NCBI GenBank assembly: GCA_016926455.1
Contig: JAFGOO010000167.1
Coordinates: 1 to 11,067 of the forward strand
Source of the DNA: Methanosarcinaceae archaeon
Lineage (GTDB): Archaea > Halobacteriota > Methanosarcinia > Methanosarcinales > Methanosarcinaceae
Reading direction: 5' to 3'
DNA length: 11,067 nt
Below the pieces are notes generated by a model, which ran no database searches, was not told the origin of the DNA, and saw only the letters and a program-made list of their open reading frames with translations. Shown here piece by piece: positions 1 to 7,272 of the stretch. The position numbers and the translations under genes were made by a program. Within the stretch, counting starts at the first letter, position 1; each line of letters opens with the position of its first letter.

Positions 1-62
1 CTGCCAGCGTTCCGTACTGTACTGAGGTGTGCGAGCCCTCGGGAACTACGGATCGTTGCCAT
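1..62 (+). rRNA. 5S ribosomal RNA, 3' part (truncated by window edge)
   Basis: The first ~60 bases read as the 3' half of an archaeal 5S rRNA. CCGTA (12-16) can pair with TACGG (47-51), and inside it CTGAGG (22-27) pairs with CCTCGG (37-42). The loop between contains the typical 5S run GTGCGAGCC. The terminal GATCGTTGCC would close helix I with the missing 5' end. The exact 3' end is uncertain by a few bases (about 60-66). No tRNA follows it inside the window. It implies an rRNA operon or a lone 5S gene immediately to the left. Confidence 0.85.
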
Positions 63-81
63 GCTCACTCAACATTACTAC

Positions 82-87
82 TTTTTT
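82..87 (+). terminator. T-tract terminator of the 5S rRNA
   Basis: A run of six T lies about 20 bases past the 5S end, with no stem in front of it. Archaeal RNA polymerase commonly terminates at such bare T-tracts. A second T6 run lies at 189-194 and could be a back-up site. Confidence 0.5.
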
Positions 88-215
88 CAAACGAGTACGT
101 AGATTTTTAGCAGTTTTTGGTGAATAATGCATATCATAGCAATTTACAAAGATATCTGTTACCTTCCAAGTGTCCAAAATTTTAAATCTTTTTTATATGG
201 TGGTCTTTGCTACGA

Positions 216-644
216 TTATAACTCTACAATCCCAAGATCCAGTAGTAATGATAAGATTATTGCAATTATGGAAAACGCAAAAATGACCAGATAGTTCAAA
301 CGTTCCCTGGAGACTGAAAGGCTCCACATAATGTAATTGAGTCCTTCAAAATCCTTTTCTTGCAAAGGTTCACGTGTTTGTATTTTTTCTAGTAGACTCA
401 GGTTTTTTATTACCCCAACCCTGCGCTTTGCGATATCATATCGGTGGGAAAAAAACAGAAGGTATCCAACTACTCCTGCATACCACAGCACTCTTGCAAC
501 AAATCCACTGTAGTGGTCTGCGATTATTATTGCCCGAAGAAGGATTGCTGAGATAACTCCAATCCAGAAATACATTTTGATGAGATTAATGCTGTATCCT
601 TTCGGGATCCTGACGTTGGCAGAATCGGATTCGAATTGTTTCAT
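216..644 (-). CDS. small three-helix membrane protein, function unknown
   Basis: The 142-residue product has a charged N-terminus and three hydrophobic stretches, at about residues 24-42, 48-66 and 118-138. Between helices 2 and 3 lies a basic and acidic loop of about 50 residues, which should face the cytoplasm by the positive-inside rule. I do not recognise the family, and no catalytic motif is visible. The ATG at 644 is the only convincing start, but no good Shine-Dalgarno or TATA box sits at a normal distance, so expression is unproven. The gene is convergent with the 5S rRNA and stands alone; a decayed insertion element lies just upstream of it. It reads as a real gene because of its clean hydrophobic pattern and its length without stops, but its role is unknown. 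Confidence 0.6.
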   Translation of the reverse strand: MKQFESDSANVRIPKGYSINLIKMYFWIGVISAILLRAIIIADHYSGFVARVLWYAGVVGYLLFFSHRYDIAKRRVGVIKNLSLLEKIQTREPLQEKDFEGLNYIMWSLSVSRERLNYLVIFAFSIIAIILSLLLDLGIVEL

Positions 645-713
645 GGAAATCTTTTGTATGTGTTGTTGGTTGACATACTTCTAATGCTAAAGCCTTTGGG
701 GTTCTATAGTTAG

Positions 714-1048
714 TTACGTTTGCATTAGAGCTACTTTAAGGATCTCAGTGTCCTCTTCCATCAAATCTCTTTCTTTGATGGATTGAAATGTGCTTTGGCT
801 CATTGAAGCATTAAACGCCGCATTAGCATCTGCATTCTCAACGTGTCCATAATGTGGGCACTTAAAATCTTTGCATTTTCTATAACATCTTACTTGCTAC
901 ACATTTGACTTGTATATTCTGGTTCAATATCGATAACAGGTACTCCAAGCATCTTAGCCCTATATTCGATATATGTTTGTAGCTGGGAGAAAGACCAATT
1001 GTTTAAGGAGTATTCGAATGACTTTGAATGTTTAATTGCGTATTCCTT
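714..1048 (-). pseudogene. tnpB: tnpB remnant, RuvC-like nuclease C-terminus, frameshifted
   Basis: Reading leftward from 1048, one frame gives a TnpB segment containing NNWSFSQLQTYIEYRAKML, then GVPVIDIEPEYTSQMCSK, then a stop codon. About 892-895 the homology moves to another frame, which continues with cysteine-rich zinc-ribbon residues (RCYRKCKDFKCPHYGH) and ENADANAAFN, the last RuvC motif carrying the catalytic Asp, and stops at 714-716. TnpB is normally about 370 residues, and only about 110 codons of its C-terminal end remain. The upstream RuvC motifs are absent and one zinc-ribbon Cys is replaced by Tyr, so no nuclease can be made. The family call rests on motif recognition. Confidence 0.8.
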
Positions 1049-1238
1049 TTATGTCTTTAAATTTGACTTTTATTGTAAAATCTATCCAATGTTGGATTTC
1101 TGTTGGTGGCTGTTTGACAAAAATATGGATATGGTCTAGCATAACTTCCATTCGTTCAATAGTTCTAGAAAGTTCATAGGCTTTGCTACTTAGCAACTCT
1201 TTAACTCTGATTTCAATATCATTAGTCAATACTTTACT
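1032..1238 (-). pseudogene. tnpA: tnpA remnant, HUH (Y1) transposase fragment
   Basis: About 65 codons resemble the middle of the IS200/IS605 Y1 transposase: LTNDIEIRVKELL, then MEVMLDHIHIFVKQPPTE, whose His-Ile-His is the metal-binding HUH motif. A complete TnpA is about 130-150 residues. The N-terminal strand and the C-terminal catalytic tyrosine are missing, and there is no ATG (only a TTG at 1229). The similarity begins about three codons after the stop of the neighbouring glutamate-synthase-like gene and in the same frame, so readthrough would append this fragment. No function is expected. Confidence 0.75.
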
Positions 1239-2846
1239 TTAATCCATCAAGATTTCTTCAGCAACGTCCCTGTAGGCATTCATCACGTAAGCAATACCAG
1301 ATACCTTTTCAGCCTCCTCGGTAAGTGCCATGAGATCCTTACGTGAGACTGTTGAGAGATTGAACCTTCTGGATCCTGCCATAAGCTGCTGGAGTCCTAC
1401 CTTTATTTTCTCAACGTATGAATATATTCCAAGTGCACCAAGTGGGATGTTTTTCATATCCTCGCCATAACACTCTGCCAGTTCCTCATAGTGAATGAAT
1501 ATCTCCTCAGGACGGTGTCCAAACTCGGAAACAGTCTTCGGAAGATTCTCTTCTGAAAGCCACACACCGATGTTCTTGCCCACCATGCCCGGGATCATCA
1601 GGGCACGACCCATACATACTGCCTTAAAGTGTGGTGAGCCCATTGCAAGTGCTTTGTATATCCCGTCCTCGCTTGAGAATCCGCCTCCAATTGCAAGGTC
1701 AGGCACTCTCATTCCATTCGCGTTGAGTTTCTCGGCAAATTCATAGACCAGTGATTGCAGGTAGAACGTTGGTGTCCCCCATTCTTCCATCATAGGCCAT
1801 GGGCTCATTCCGGTTCCTCCTGGTGCACCATCATAAGTTAGGAGGTCGATTTTTGCATCTGCACCGTACCTTAATGCCATTGCAGTCTCTACCATGGAAT
1901 AGGCGCCGGTCTTTAAGGTGATACGCTTAAATCCAAGTGACCTGAGGCGGTCCACTTCCTCAAGGAACGATTCCTTATCAACAAAACCAAGTCTAGAGTG
2001 GCGTTCAAATTCTCTTATAGCACCCAGCTTGAATGCTCCCTGAACTGATGATTTCTCAGGATCTGGGGTGACGATATAGCCGCGCTTCTTAAGCTGGATT
2101 GCTCGTTCAAGGCTCCTCACCTTGATCTCACCACCGATGCATTTTGCACCCTGTCCCCATTTGAGTTCAATGGTGTCCATGTTGTGTTTGCTGGATATGT
2201 ACTCTGCAACACCCAGTCTTGTATCTTCCACATTCATCTGGACAAGCATTTCACCGTATCCATCGGTGAATTGTTTGTACAGGTTGATCCTGCGGTCCAT
2301 CTCTGGTGATTGAGCGATAAGCCCGTTATTATCAAGTTTAAGGTCAGGGTCAACACCGCAGACATTCTCGCCACAAACAAGGGTAATTCCTGCGATAGCC
2401 GCACCTGCTGCAAAATGTTCCCAGTTCTTCCTCGCAATGTCTGTGGAACCAAGCGCACCTGTGAAAATGGGGACTCTCATTTTTACTTTTTTACCCCATC
2501 CGTATTCAGTTGTAGTGTCGACATTTGGGAACCGTGCAGTATCGGGGTCAACCTCTATACATTCTGGAAGACCCACTGCACCTACTGCATATCCCTGTAT
2601 ATTCAAATGTGAATAATCCACAGGATAGTTTTTGTCTGCACCCGCCGTAATCTCTCCGAACGGCCCGGGATATAATACTTCCCGTCCTCTGAACGAGGAC
2701 TTGAAAATTTCACAGTTACCGCGGCATCCATCTACACATCGTGTGCATATGCCGGACATTGGTACAACACTTTTAGATCGGTTGAATGTCTGTGTTGCAT
2801 CATTTGAGTTTGGTTGTCTAAGATTCACCATGCAAATCGCTTCCAT
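1239..2846 (-). CDS. FMN-binding glutamate synthase-like protein (GltB domain 2 paralogue)
   Basis: The 535-residue protein has the FMN-binding TIM barrel of glutamate synthase. Visible landmarks are a GQGAK segment near residue 230, DGAPGGTG near 340 (phosphate/FMN loop), and an IGGGF and MGRALM region near 390-415. An N-terminal Cys set, C34, C37, C41 and C45 (CxxCxxxCxxxC), probably binds a [4Fe-4S] cluster. It lacks the C-terminal C-x5-C-x4-C [3Fe-4S] motif of canonical GltB, and the loop after GQGAK differs from the usual PGxGGxLPG. It has neither an amidotransferase nor a GXGXG domain, so it either borrows partners from the divergent operon or acts on another substrate. The ATG at 2846 has no Shine-Dalgarno; the ATG at 2831 (residue 6), behind GGAAG, is an alternative. 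The family call is firm, but the exact reaction is unknown. Confidence 0.85.
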   Translation of the reverse strand: MEAICMVNLRQPNSNDATQTFNRSKSVVPMSGICTRCVDGCRGNCEIFKSSFRGREVLYPGPFGEITAGADKNYPVDYSHLNIQGYAVGAVGLPECIEVDPDTARFPNVDTTTEYGWGKKVKMRVPIFTGALGSTDIARKNWEHFAAGAAIAGITLVCGENVCGVDPDLKLDNNGLIAQSPEMDRRINLYKQFTDGYGEMLVQMNVEDTRLGVAEYISSKHNMDTIELKWGQGAKCIGGEIKVRSLERAIQLKKRGYIVTPDPEKSSVQGAFKLGAIREFERHSRLGFVDKESFLEEVDRLRSLGFKRITLKTGAYSMVETAMALRYGADAKIDLLTYDGAPGGTGMSPWPMMEEWGTPTFYLQSLVYEFAEKLNANGMRVPDLAIGGGFSSEDGIYKALAMGSPHFKAVCMGRALMIPGMVGKNIGVWLSEENLPKTVSEFGHRPEEIFIHYEELAECYGEDMKNIPLGALGIYSYVEKIKVGLQQLMAGSRRFNLSTVSRKDLMALTEEAEKVSGIAYVMNAYRDVAEEILMD

Positions 2847-2940
2847 TTTTGAATAATAGGTATCTTTATTTCACAATCTGTAATACACAATTTTCAAATC
2901 TGTAGAAATACAGCAGTAGGAAAGTGATTGTAGTATCATT

Positions 2941-2950
2941 TTATTTATAG
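2941..2950 (-). promoter_or_regulatory. TATA box for the minus-strand glutamate synthase-like gene
   Basis: On the minus strand these bases read CTATAAATAA, a good archaeal TATA box. It would place the transcript start near 2915-2920 and give a 5' leader of about 70 nt. A small 5-bp stem with a four-base loop (2900-2913) lies near the predicted start. Confidence 0.45.
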
Positions 2951-2990
2951 ATTTTGATTGACATTAATATTTTTACTAAATGCGAGATTG

Positions 2991-3044
2991 AATTAGCAAT
3001 CAAGATTGGACAATTTTAATAATAAAACCCGGAACTTGCTAATT
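2991..3044. repeat. 9-bp perfect inverted repeat between the two divergent promoters
   Basis: AATTAGCAA (2991-2999) is exactly complementary to TTGCTAATT (3036-3044), with 36 bases between. It lies between the two TATA boxes, so a protein bound to both arms could influence either direction. The surrounding DNA is very AT-rich, but the arms include GC steps and are longer than expected by chance over this distance. The binding factor is unknown. Confidence 0.4.
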
Positions 3045-3071
3045 TTATTAAAAAAAAGTTATATTATTATA

Positions 3072-3090
3072 GGGAAATATTTATATATAC
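3072..3090 (+). promoter_or_regulatory. BRE/TATA promoter of the hdrBC-glutamate synthase operon
   Basis: A purine-rich BRE-like GGGAAA (3073-3077 area) is followed by ATTTATATATA (3079-3089), a strong archaeal TATA box. Transcription should begin about 25 bases on, near 3110-3115. That leaves a leader of about 110 nt before the ATG at 3225. Confidence 0.6.
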
Positions 3091-3097
3091 GGAAGTA

Positions 3098-3111
3098 GTT
3101 AAGTGGCTACC
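3098..3111 (+). promoter_or_regulatory. candidate NrpR-type nitrogen operator
   Basis: GTTA-N6-TACC differs in one base from GGTA-N6-TACC, which I recall as the NrpR operator of Methanosarcina. It lies directly downstream of the TATA box and overlaps the predicted transcript start, where NrpR repressors block initiation. A second overlapping symmetry is AGTAG (3094-3098) with CTACT (3111-3115). The target would suit nitrogen control, but the site is short and imperfect. Confidence 0.35.
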
Positions 3112-3209
3112 TACTAGTGCCAATAAAAAAACAATTTCAAAAAATTCAGTAAATATAATTTAACTGTTTGGACTTGCACAAATTGATAATGACCAATACG
3201 AGACAAAAC

Positions 3210-3214
3210 AGGAG
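3210..3214 (+). promoter_or_regulatory. ribosome binding site that sets the HdrBC start
   Basis: AGGAG lies 10 bases before the ATG at 3225. The longer reading frame could begin upstream at TTG 3168 or ATG 3189, but neither has a comparable site. HdrB proteins normally begin a few residues before the first WGC/GCxxP motif, which fits 3225. Confidence 0.55.
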
Positions 3215-3224
3215 TTCATTCAAA

Positions 3225-4637
3225 ATGAGAGATTATGCAGATTATGCAGTTTTCTGGGGGTGCATGATTCCAGCGCGTTATCCTTTTATGGAGAAATCAA
3301 TCCGATTTGTGTTTGACAGGATGGCCGTTGAGCTTCATGATATTAATGGTGTTACCTGCTGTCCCACAAAACCAATCGTCAAATTGGGAGACGAATTAAC
3401 ATGGTATGTAATAGCGGCCCGGAACCTTTGTCTGGTAGAGAATATGGGCATGGATCTTATAACGCCATGCAATGGTTGTTATAGTACATTAAAAGCAGCT
3501 TCAACAGAACTTAATATAAATATTCGACTTCGACATGAAGTTAATGAAGTACTTGCAAGTGTTGGACACGAGTACAAGGGTACAATACAAGTTAAGCATC
3601 TCATTGAGGTATTATATGATGATTTTGGCATCGATGAGATTAAAAAACTCATAACAAAACCTCTTGATGGGATGAAAATAGCAGTTCATTATGGATGCCA
3701 CATGATTCGTCCAAGTTCTGCGATACATTTTGATGATTCGAACAATCCCACAAAGTTCGACATTCTTGTTGAAGCACTAGGTGCTAAAAGTGTGGACTAT
3801 ACAACAAAGATGCTCTGCTGTGGCAATAACTTAAGCAATACAGAAGACCCCTTGGATTCGGTAGCACTCTCACGCGAGAAGATACTTGAGGTTCAGAAAA
3901 TAGCAGACGCCATGACAATGATGTGTCCTGCATGCTTTAACCAATTTGATTCCAAGCAGTATCTCATGGAAAAGAGCGGCGAAAGATTGCACATGCCGAT
4001 TGTATATTTCACAGAACTTATGGGGCTTGCATTTGGATTTGCCCCCTCTGAACTTGGCATGGACATGCATAGGGTCGAAACAGAATCCTTTGTAAAAACC
4101 TATCATGAGCGCTCAGAACACCTTAAAAGTGCAAGAGAATATTTCGACCTGCCAGCTTTGAGACGCTGCTATGAATGTGCTGCATGTATCGATGATTGCC
4201 CTGTTACCAAAATCATTCCAAGGTTTGAACCGAACCGGATAATAGGTGATATCATAAATGGTAAACTGGAAGAGATTGTAGAATCCCCAGATATTTGGTA
4301 TTGCACAGACTGTTATACTTGTTACGAACTATGCCCGCAGAAATTTGGTATGGTAAAGGTTTTCGACCGTCTGAAGAACCTCTCCAATGAATACGGCGTG
4401 GCTCCTGCGGGTTTCAAAGGAGGACTCAAGATGTTTATGGAAACCGGAAAGTTGGGTGAGCCAACGGAAATACGTAATAAATTGAAACTACCCAAACCAC
4501 CCGAAAGTGGTGTGGAGGATTTCAAGAAATTGATTAAAGAAATCAAAAGTCGAAAAAAACCTGATCAAGGTTTGCAAACTGAATCTATGTCAGAAAAAAT
4601 CGTTGAAGAACATATAGGTGAATTAAATGAGAAGTAA
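3225..4637 (+). CDS. HdrB-HdrC fusion, heterodisulfide reductase-like electron-transfer protein
   Basis: From the chosen ATG the product has 470 residues. Residues 1 to about 260 are HdrB-like with two complete CCG motifs: C13-x31-C45C46-x35-C82xxC85, and C158-x39-C198C199-x34-C234xxC237. In Hdr these bind the two non-cubane clusters that split the CoM-S-S-CoB disulfide. Residues about 300-390 are HdrC-like with two CxxCxxCxxxCP ferredoxin motifs beginning at C315 and C360. The charged tail of about 70 residues has no motif. No HdrA flavin domain or HdrE cytochrome is encoded nearby, so this is not the usual methanogenic Hdr. The gene leads the operon and overlaps the amidotransferase gene by 11 nt. 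I infer that it feeds electrons to the glutamate synthase, but the donor is unproven. A 9-bp tandem repeat at 3232-3249 encodes DYADYA. Confidence 0.85.
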   Translation: MRDYADYAVFWGCMIPARYPFMEKSIRFVFDRMAVELHDINGVTCCPTKPIVKLGDELTWYVIAARNLCLVENMGMDLITPCNGCYSTLKAASTELNINIRLRHEVNEVLASVGHEYKGTIQVKHLIEVLYDDFGIDEIKKLITKPLDGMKIAVHYGCHMIRPSSAIHFDDSNNPTKFDILVEALGAKSVDYTTKMLCCGNNLSNTEDPLDSVALSREKILEVQKIADAMTMMCPACFNQFDSKQYLMEKSGERLHMPIVYFTELMGLAFGFAPSELGMDMHRVETESFVKTYHERSEHLKSAREYFDLPALRRCYECAACIDDCPVTKIIPRFEPNRIIGDIINGKLEEIVESPDIWYCTDCYTCYELCPQKFGMVKVFDRLKNLSNEYGVAPAGFKGGLKMFMETGKLGEPTEIRNKLKLPKPPESGVEDFKKLIKEIKSRKKPDQGLQTESMSEKIVEEHIGELNEK

Positions 4638-5754
4638 CTGTTACATTCCATCTGGATGTGCCGTTTCCGGCATGATGAGTGAGTCCGGAAAGCGAGTGGA
4701 TGGAAGTGACATAATTAAGTCAATTGCTCTTATGCACGACCGTTCAAATGGTCTGGGAGGCGGTTTTGCAGCATATGGCATATATCCCAGGCATTCTGAT
4801 GAGTATGCTTTCCATATGATGTTTGACAACATAAGCGTAAAAGAAAGCTTCGAAGACCATTTCAAGGACAGATTTGACATTGTATTGGATGAAAAGATAC
4901 CAATACGTCCAGGTGCTGTTTTTGAGGACAAGACATCTGGAAGATATAATGGATATGGAACTCACCCAATTATAAATCCTCCATTATTGTGGCGTTATTT
5001 TGTTGATGTACCTGAGAGTAAAATGAAGTTTGTTTCAGAAAGTGAATATGTTGTTGAGGAAGTGATGGAGATCAACTCGACAATAGATGGTGCTTTCGTT
5101 GCGTCATCTGGTAAGAATATGGGAGTTTTCAAAGGCGTAGGATACCCTGAGGATATTGGAGTGTTCTACAAGTTAGATGAATATAAAGCATACATCTGGA
5201 CTTCACACGGCCGTTTCCCCACTAACACACCGGGCTGGTGGGGTGGTGCACATCCATTTAGTCTTCTTGATTGGTCCATAGTCCACAATGGAGAGATATC
5301 TTCATACGGCATAAACAAGCGCTACCTTGAGCCTTTTGGATACAAGTTAGAACTTCGAACAGATACCGAGGTTGTTGCATACCTTTTTGATCTGCTTGTT
5401 CGAAGGCATAAGATGCCAATTGAACTGGCGGTTAAAGCCCTTGCTGCGCCTTTCTGGAAAGATATTGACAGAATGCCTGAACCCGAAAAAAAAATTGCTA
5501 CCTGTATAAGACAGGTCTATGGCGGTGCACTCTTGAATGGACCTTTCAGTATCATTCTCGGGCATAACCGTGGTATGGTCGGCTTCAATGACCGCATCAA
5601 GTTGCGACCCATGACATGTGCCAGGAAAGATGACACTCTCTACATGGCATCTGAAGAATCGGCCATCAGGGAGATAGCACCGGATTTGGATGTAGTGTGG
5701 AGTCCACGAGCGGGAACAGCAGTTATAGGTGAATTGAACGAGGAGGTGGTGTAA
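4627..5754 (+). CDS. glutamate synthase class II glutamine amidotransferase subunit
   Basis: The 375-residue protein should hydrolyse glutamine and pass ammonia to the FMN subunit. The likely nucleophile is Cys11 in SGCAVSGMM; the ten residues before it would be removed as a propeptide, as in other N-terminal-nucleophile amidotransferases. Further glutamine-site signatures are HGRFPTN (H194-N200), HNGE (220-223) and RTDTE (around D246). Only the amidotransferase domain is present, which matches split archaeal and GlxB-like synthases rather than the ~1500-residue bacterial GltB. The ATG sits inside the end of the preceding gene (ATGAGAAGTAA) behind AGGTGA (4616-4621), so translation is probably coupled. 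The stop overlaps the next start by one base. Cys5 is a less likely alternative nucleophile. Confidence 0.9.
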   Translation: MRSNCYIPSGCAVSGMMSESGKRVDGSDIIKSIALMHDRSNGLGGGFAAYGIYPRHSDEYAFHMMFDNISVKESFEDHFKDRFDIVLDEKIPIRPGAVFEDKTSGRYNGYGTHPIINPPLLWRYFVDVPESKMKFVSESEYVVEEVMEINSTIDGAFVASSGKNMGVFKGVGYPEDIGVFYKLDEYKAYIWTSHGRFPTNTPGWWGGAHPFSLLDWSIVHNGEISSYGINKRYLEPFGYKLELRTDTEVVAYLFDLLVRRHKMPIELAVKALAAPFWKDIDRMPEPEKKIATCIRQVYGGALLNGPFSIILGHNRGMVGFNDRIKLRPMTCARKDDTLYMASEESAIREIAPDLDVVWSPRAGTAVIGELNEEVV

Positions 5755-7262
5755 TGGCATCCCAGTTACCGCCAGAATTCATAGTAAAAATCGACTACGA
5801 CCATTGCAGACGTTGTAGGCGTTGTGTTATGAACTGTAGTTTTGGATGCATGCAGTTCAAGGACAAAGTTGTGCCTGATCACAAGAAATGTGTTGCATGT
5901 CATAGGTGCGTGACATTCTGCCCCGAATCTGCAATAACAATTGCCAAGAACGAACTAGCTTATAAGGAAAATGCAAACTGGCTGCCGGAAGTCCGGCAGA
6001 ATATCCTCAAGCAGGCAGAAACAGGTGGCATACTTCTTGCAGGAATGGGTAATCCCAGACCATTCCAGATTCTCTGGGATCACATGCTGATCGATGCATG
6101 CCAGGTCACAAACCCTTCCATTGATCCACTGCGCGAACCCATGGAACTTAGGACGTACCTTGGTAAAAAACCGAACCTTCTGGAGTTTACGGACAGGAAC
6201 GGTGAGGTTGACCTTGCAACCACACTACAACCCCAGATTAAACTTGATGTACCTATCGTGTTTGCAGCGATGTCGTATGGTGCGATAAGCCTGAACGCCC
6301 ATAAGGCGCTTGCATTGGCTGCTAAAAGATCAGGTACTCTAATGAACACTGGTGAAGGCGGACTTCACGAAGACCTATATTCGTATGCTGGTAATATCAT
6401 AGTCCAAGTTGCTTCCGGTCGATTTGGCGTGCACAGTGAATACCTTAACACCAGTGCAATGGTCGAAATAAAGATTGGACAGGGTGCAAAACCGGGTATA
6501 GGCGGTCACCTCCCAGGTGAGAAAGTGGGAGAGGAAATATCAAAGACCCGCATGATTCCTGCTGGAACGGACGCTCTTTCTCCTGCACCACATCACGATA
6601 TATATTCGATTGAAGACCTGTCGCAGCTCATCTATGCGATTAAGGAAGCTACGGATTACACAAAACCCGTAGGTGTCAAGATATCCGCCGTCCACAACGT
6701 GGCTGCAATAGCAAGTGGTATTGTACGTGCGGGTGCCGACGTTGTTACAATCGATGGGTTCCGTGGCGGCACTGGAGCTACACCCATGGTTATCAGGGAT
6801 AATGTAGGAATACCCATCGAACTTGCACTGGCTGCAGTTGACCAGCGCTTGCGTGATGAAGGTATCAGGAACAATGCTTCAATTCTCTGTGCTGGAAGTA
6901 TCCGCAACAGCGCTGACGTTGCAAAGGCAATAGCTCTCGGTGCGGATGCAGTTGTTATAGGTACTGCCGCTTTGGTTGCCATGGGCTGTCGTGTGTGCCA
7001 GAACTGCTATACTGGTAACTGTGCATGGGGAATTGCTACCCAGAAACCAGAACTTGTGCGCAGGTTAGACCCGCAGGTCGGTTCTGAACGGCTTTCAAAT
7101 CTTCTGAAGGCATGGGGAAATGAACTTCGGGAGATACTGGGTTCGCTTGGTGTCAATTCAATCGAATCATTGCGTGGTAGTCGTGAACGTCTGCGAGGCA
7201 TCAATCTGGACGAACAAACACTGAAACTACTGGGTATCAAACCTGCTGGAATAGGGCAGTGA
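5754..7262 (+). CDS. glutamate synthase FMN/Fe-S subunit with N-terminal ferredoxin domain
   Basis: The 502-residue catalytic subunit should reduce 2-iminoglutarate, made from 2-oxoglutarate and ammonia, to glutamate on FMN. Residues 18-57 form a two-cluster ferredoxin: C18, C21, C24, C28 (with an extra C32), then C46, C49, C52, C56-Pro. The FMN barrel follows, with MSYGAIS near 175, GQGAKPGIGGHLPGEK near 240-255 and DGFRGGTGATP near 335-345. C412-x5-C418-x4-C423 matches the [3Fe-4S] motif of bacterial GltB, with an additional C415. The ferredoxin domain is an obvious docking point for an electron donor such as the Hdr-like first gene. A very strong site, AGGAGGTG (5741-5748), precedes the ATG by five bases, and that ATG shares one base with the previous stop. 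This is the canonical paralogue of the protein at 1239-2846. Confidence 0.92.
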   Translation: MASQLPPEFIVKIDYDHCRRCRRCVMNCSFGCMQFKDKVVPDHKKCVACHRCVTFCPESAITIAKNELAYKENANWLPEVRQNILKQAETGGILLAGMGNPRPFQILWDHMLIDACQVTNPSIDPLREPMELRTYLGKKPNLLEFTDRNGEVDLATTLQPQIKLDVPIVFAAMSYGAISLNAHKALALAAKRSGTLMNTGEGGLHEDLYSYAGNIIVQVASGRFGVHSEYLNTSAMVEIKIGQGAKPGIGGHLPGEKVGEEISKTRMIPAGTDALSPAPHHDIYSIEDLSQLIYAIKEATDYTKPVGVKISAVHNVAAIASGIVRAGADVVTIDGFRGGTGATPMVIRDNVGIPIELALAAVDQRLRDEGIRNNASILCAGSIRNSADVAKAIALGADAVVIGTAALVAMGCRVCQNCYTGNCAWGIATQKPELVRRLDPQVGSERLSNLLKAWGNELREILGSLGVNSIESLRGSRERLRGINLDEQTLKLLGIKPAGIGQ

Positions 7263-7272
7263 GGTAACATAA

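Larger units (their letters stand above)
714..1238 (-). mobile_element. decayed IS200/IS605-family element
   Basis: Two transposition gene fragments lie head to tail on the minus strand: a tnpA piece (right) directly followed by the 3' end of tnpB (left). The C-terminal part of TnpA and roughly the first two thirds of TnpB are missing, so a large internal deletion joins the two near 1045. No clear terminal hairpins could be identified. The element cannot be self-mobile. Confidence 0.75.

Noticed and set aside
2310..2612. 100-codon plus-strand frame inside the minus-strand synthase-like gene
   Set aside because: It is a shadow of a conserved coding region with no start signals or recognisable domain.
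3168..3224. N-terminal extension of the HdrBC protein from a TTG or from ATG 3189
   Set aside because: AGGAG at 3210-3214 and the usual position of the first HdrB cysteine near the N-terminus both favour ATG 3225. The extra residues show no family similarity.
3225..4637. The main methanogenic heterodisulfide reductase
   Set aside because: The B-C fusion order, the absence of HdrA, HdrE or hydrogenase genes, and the tight coupling to glutamate synthase genes argue for a specialised role.
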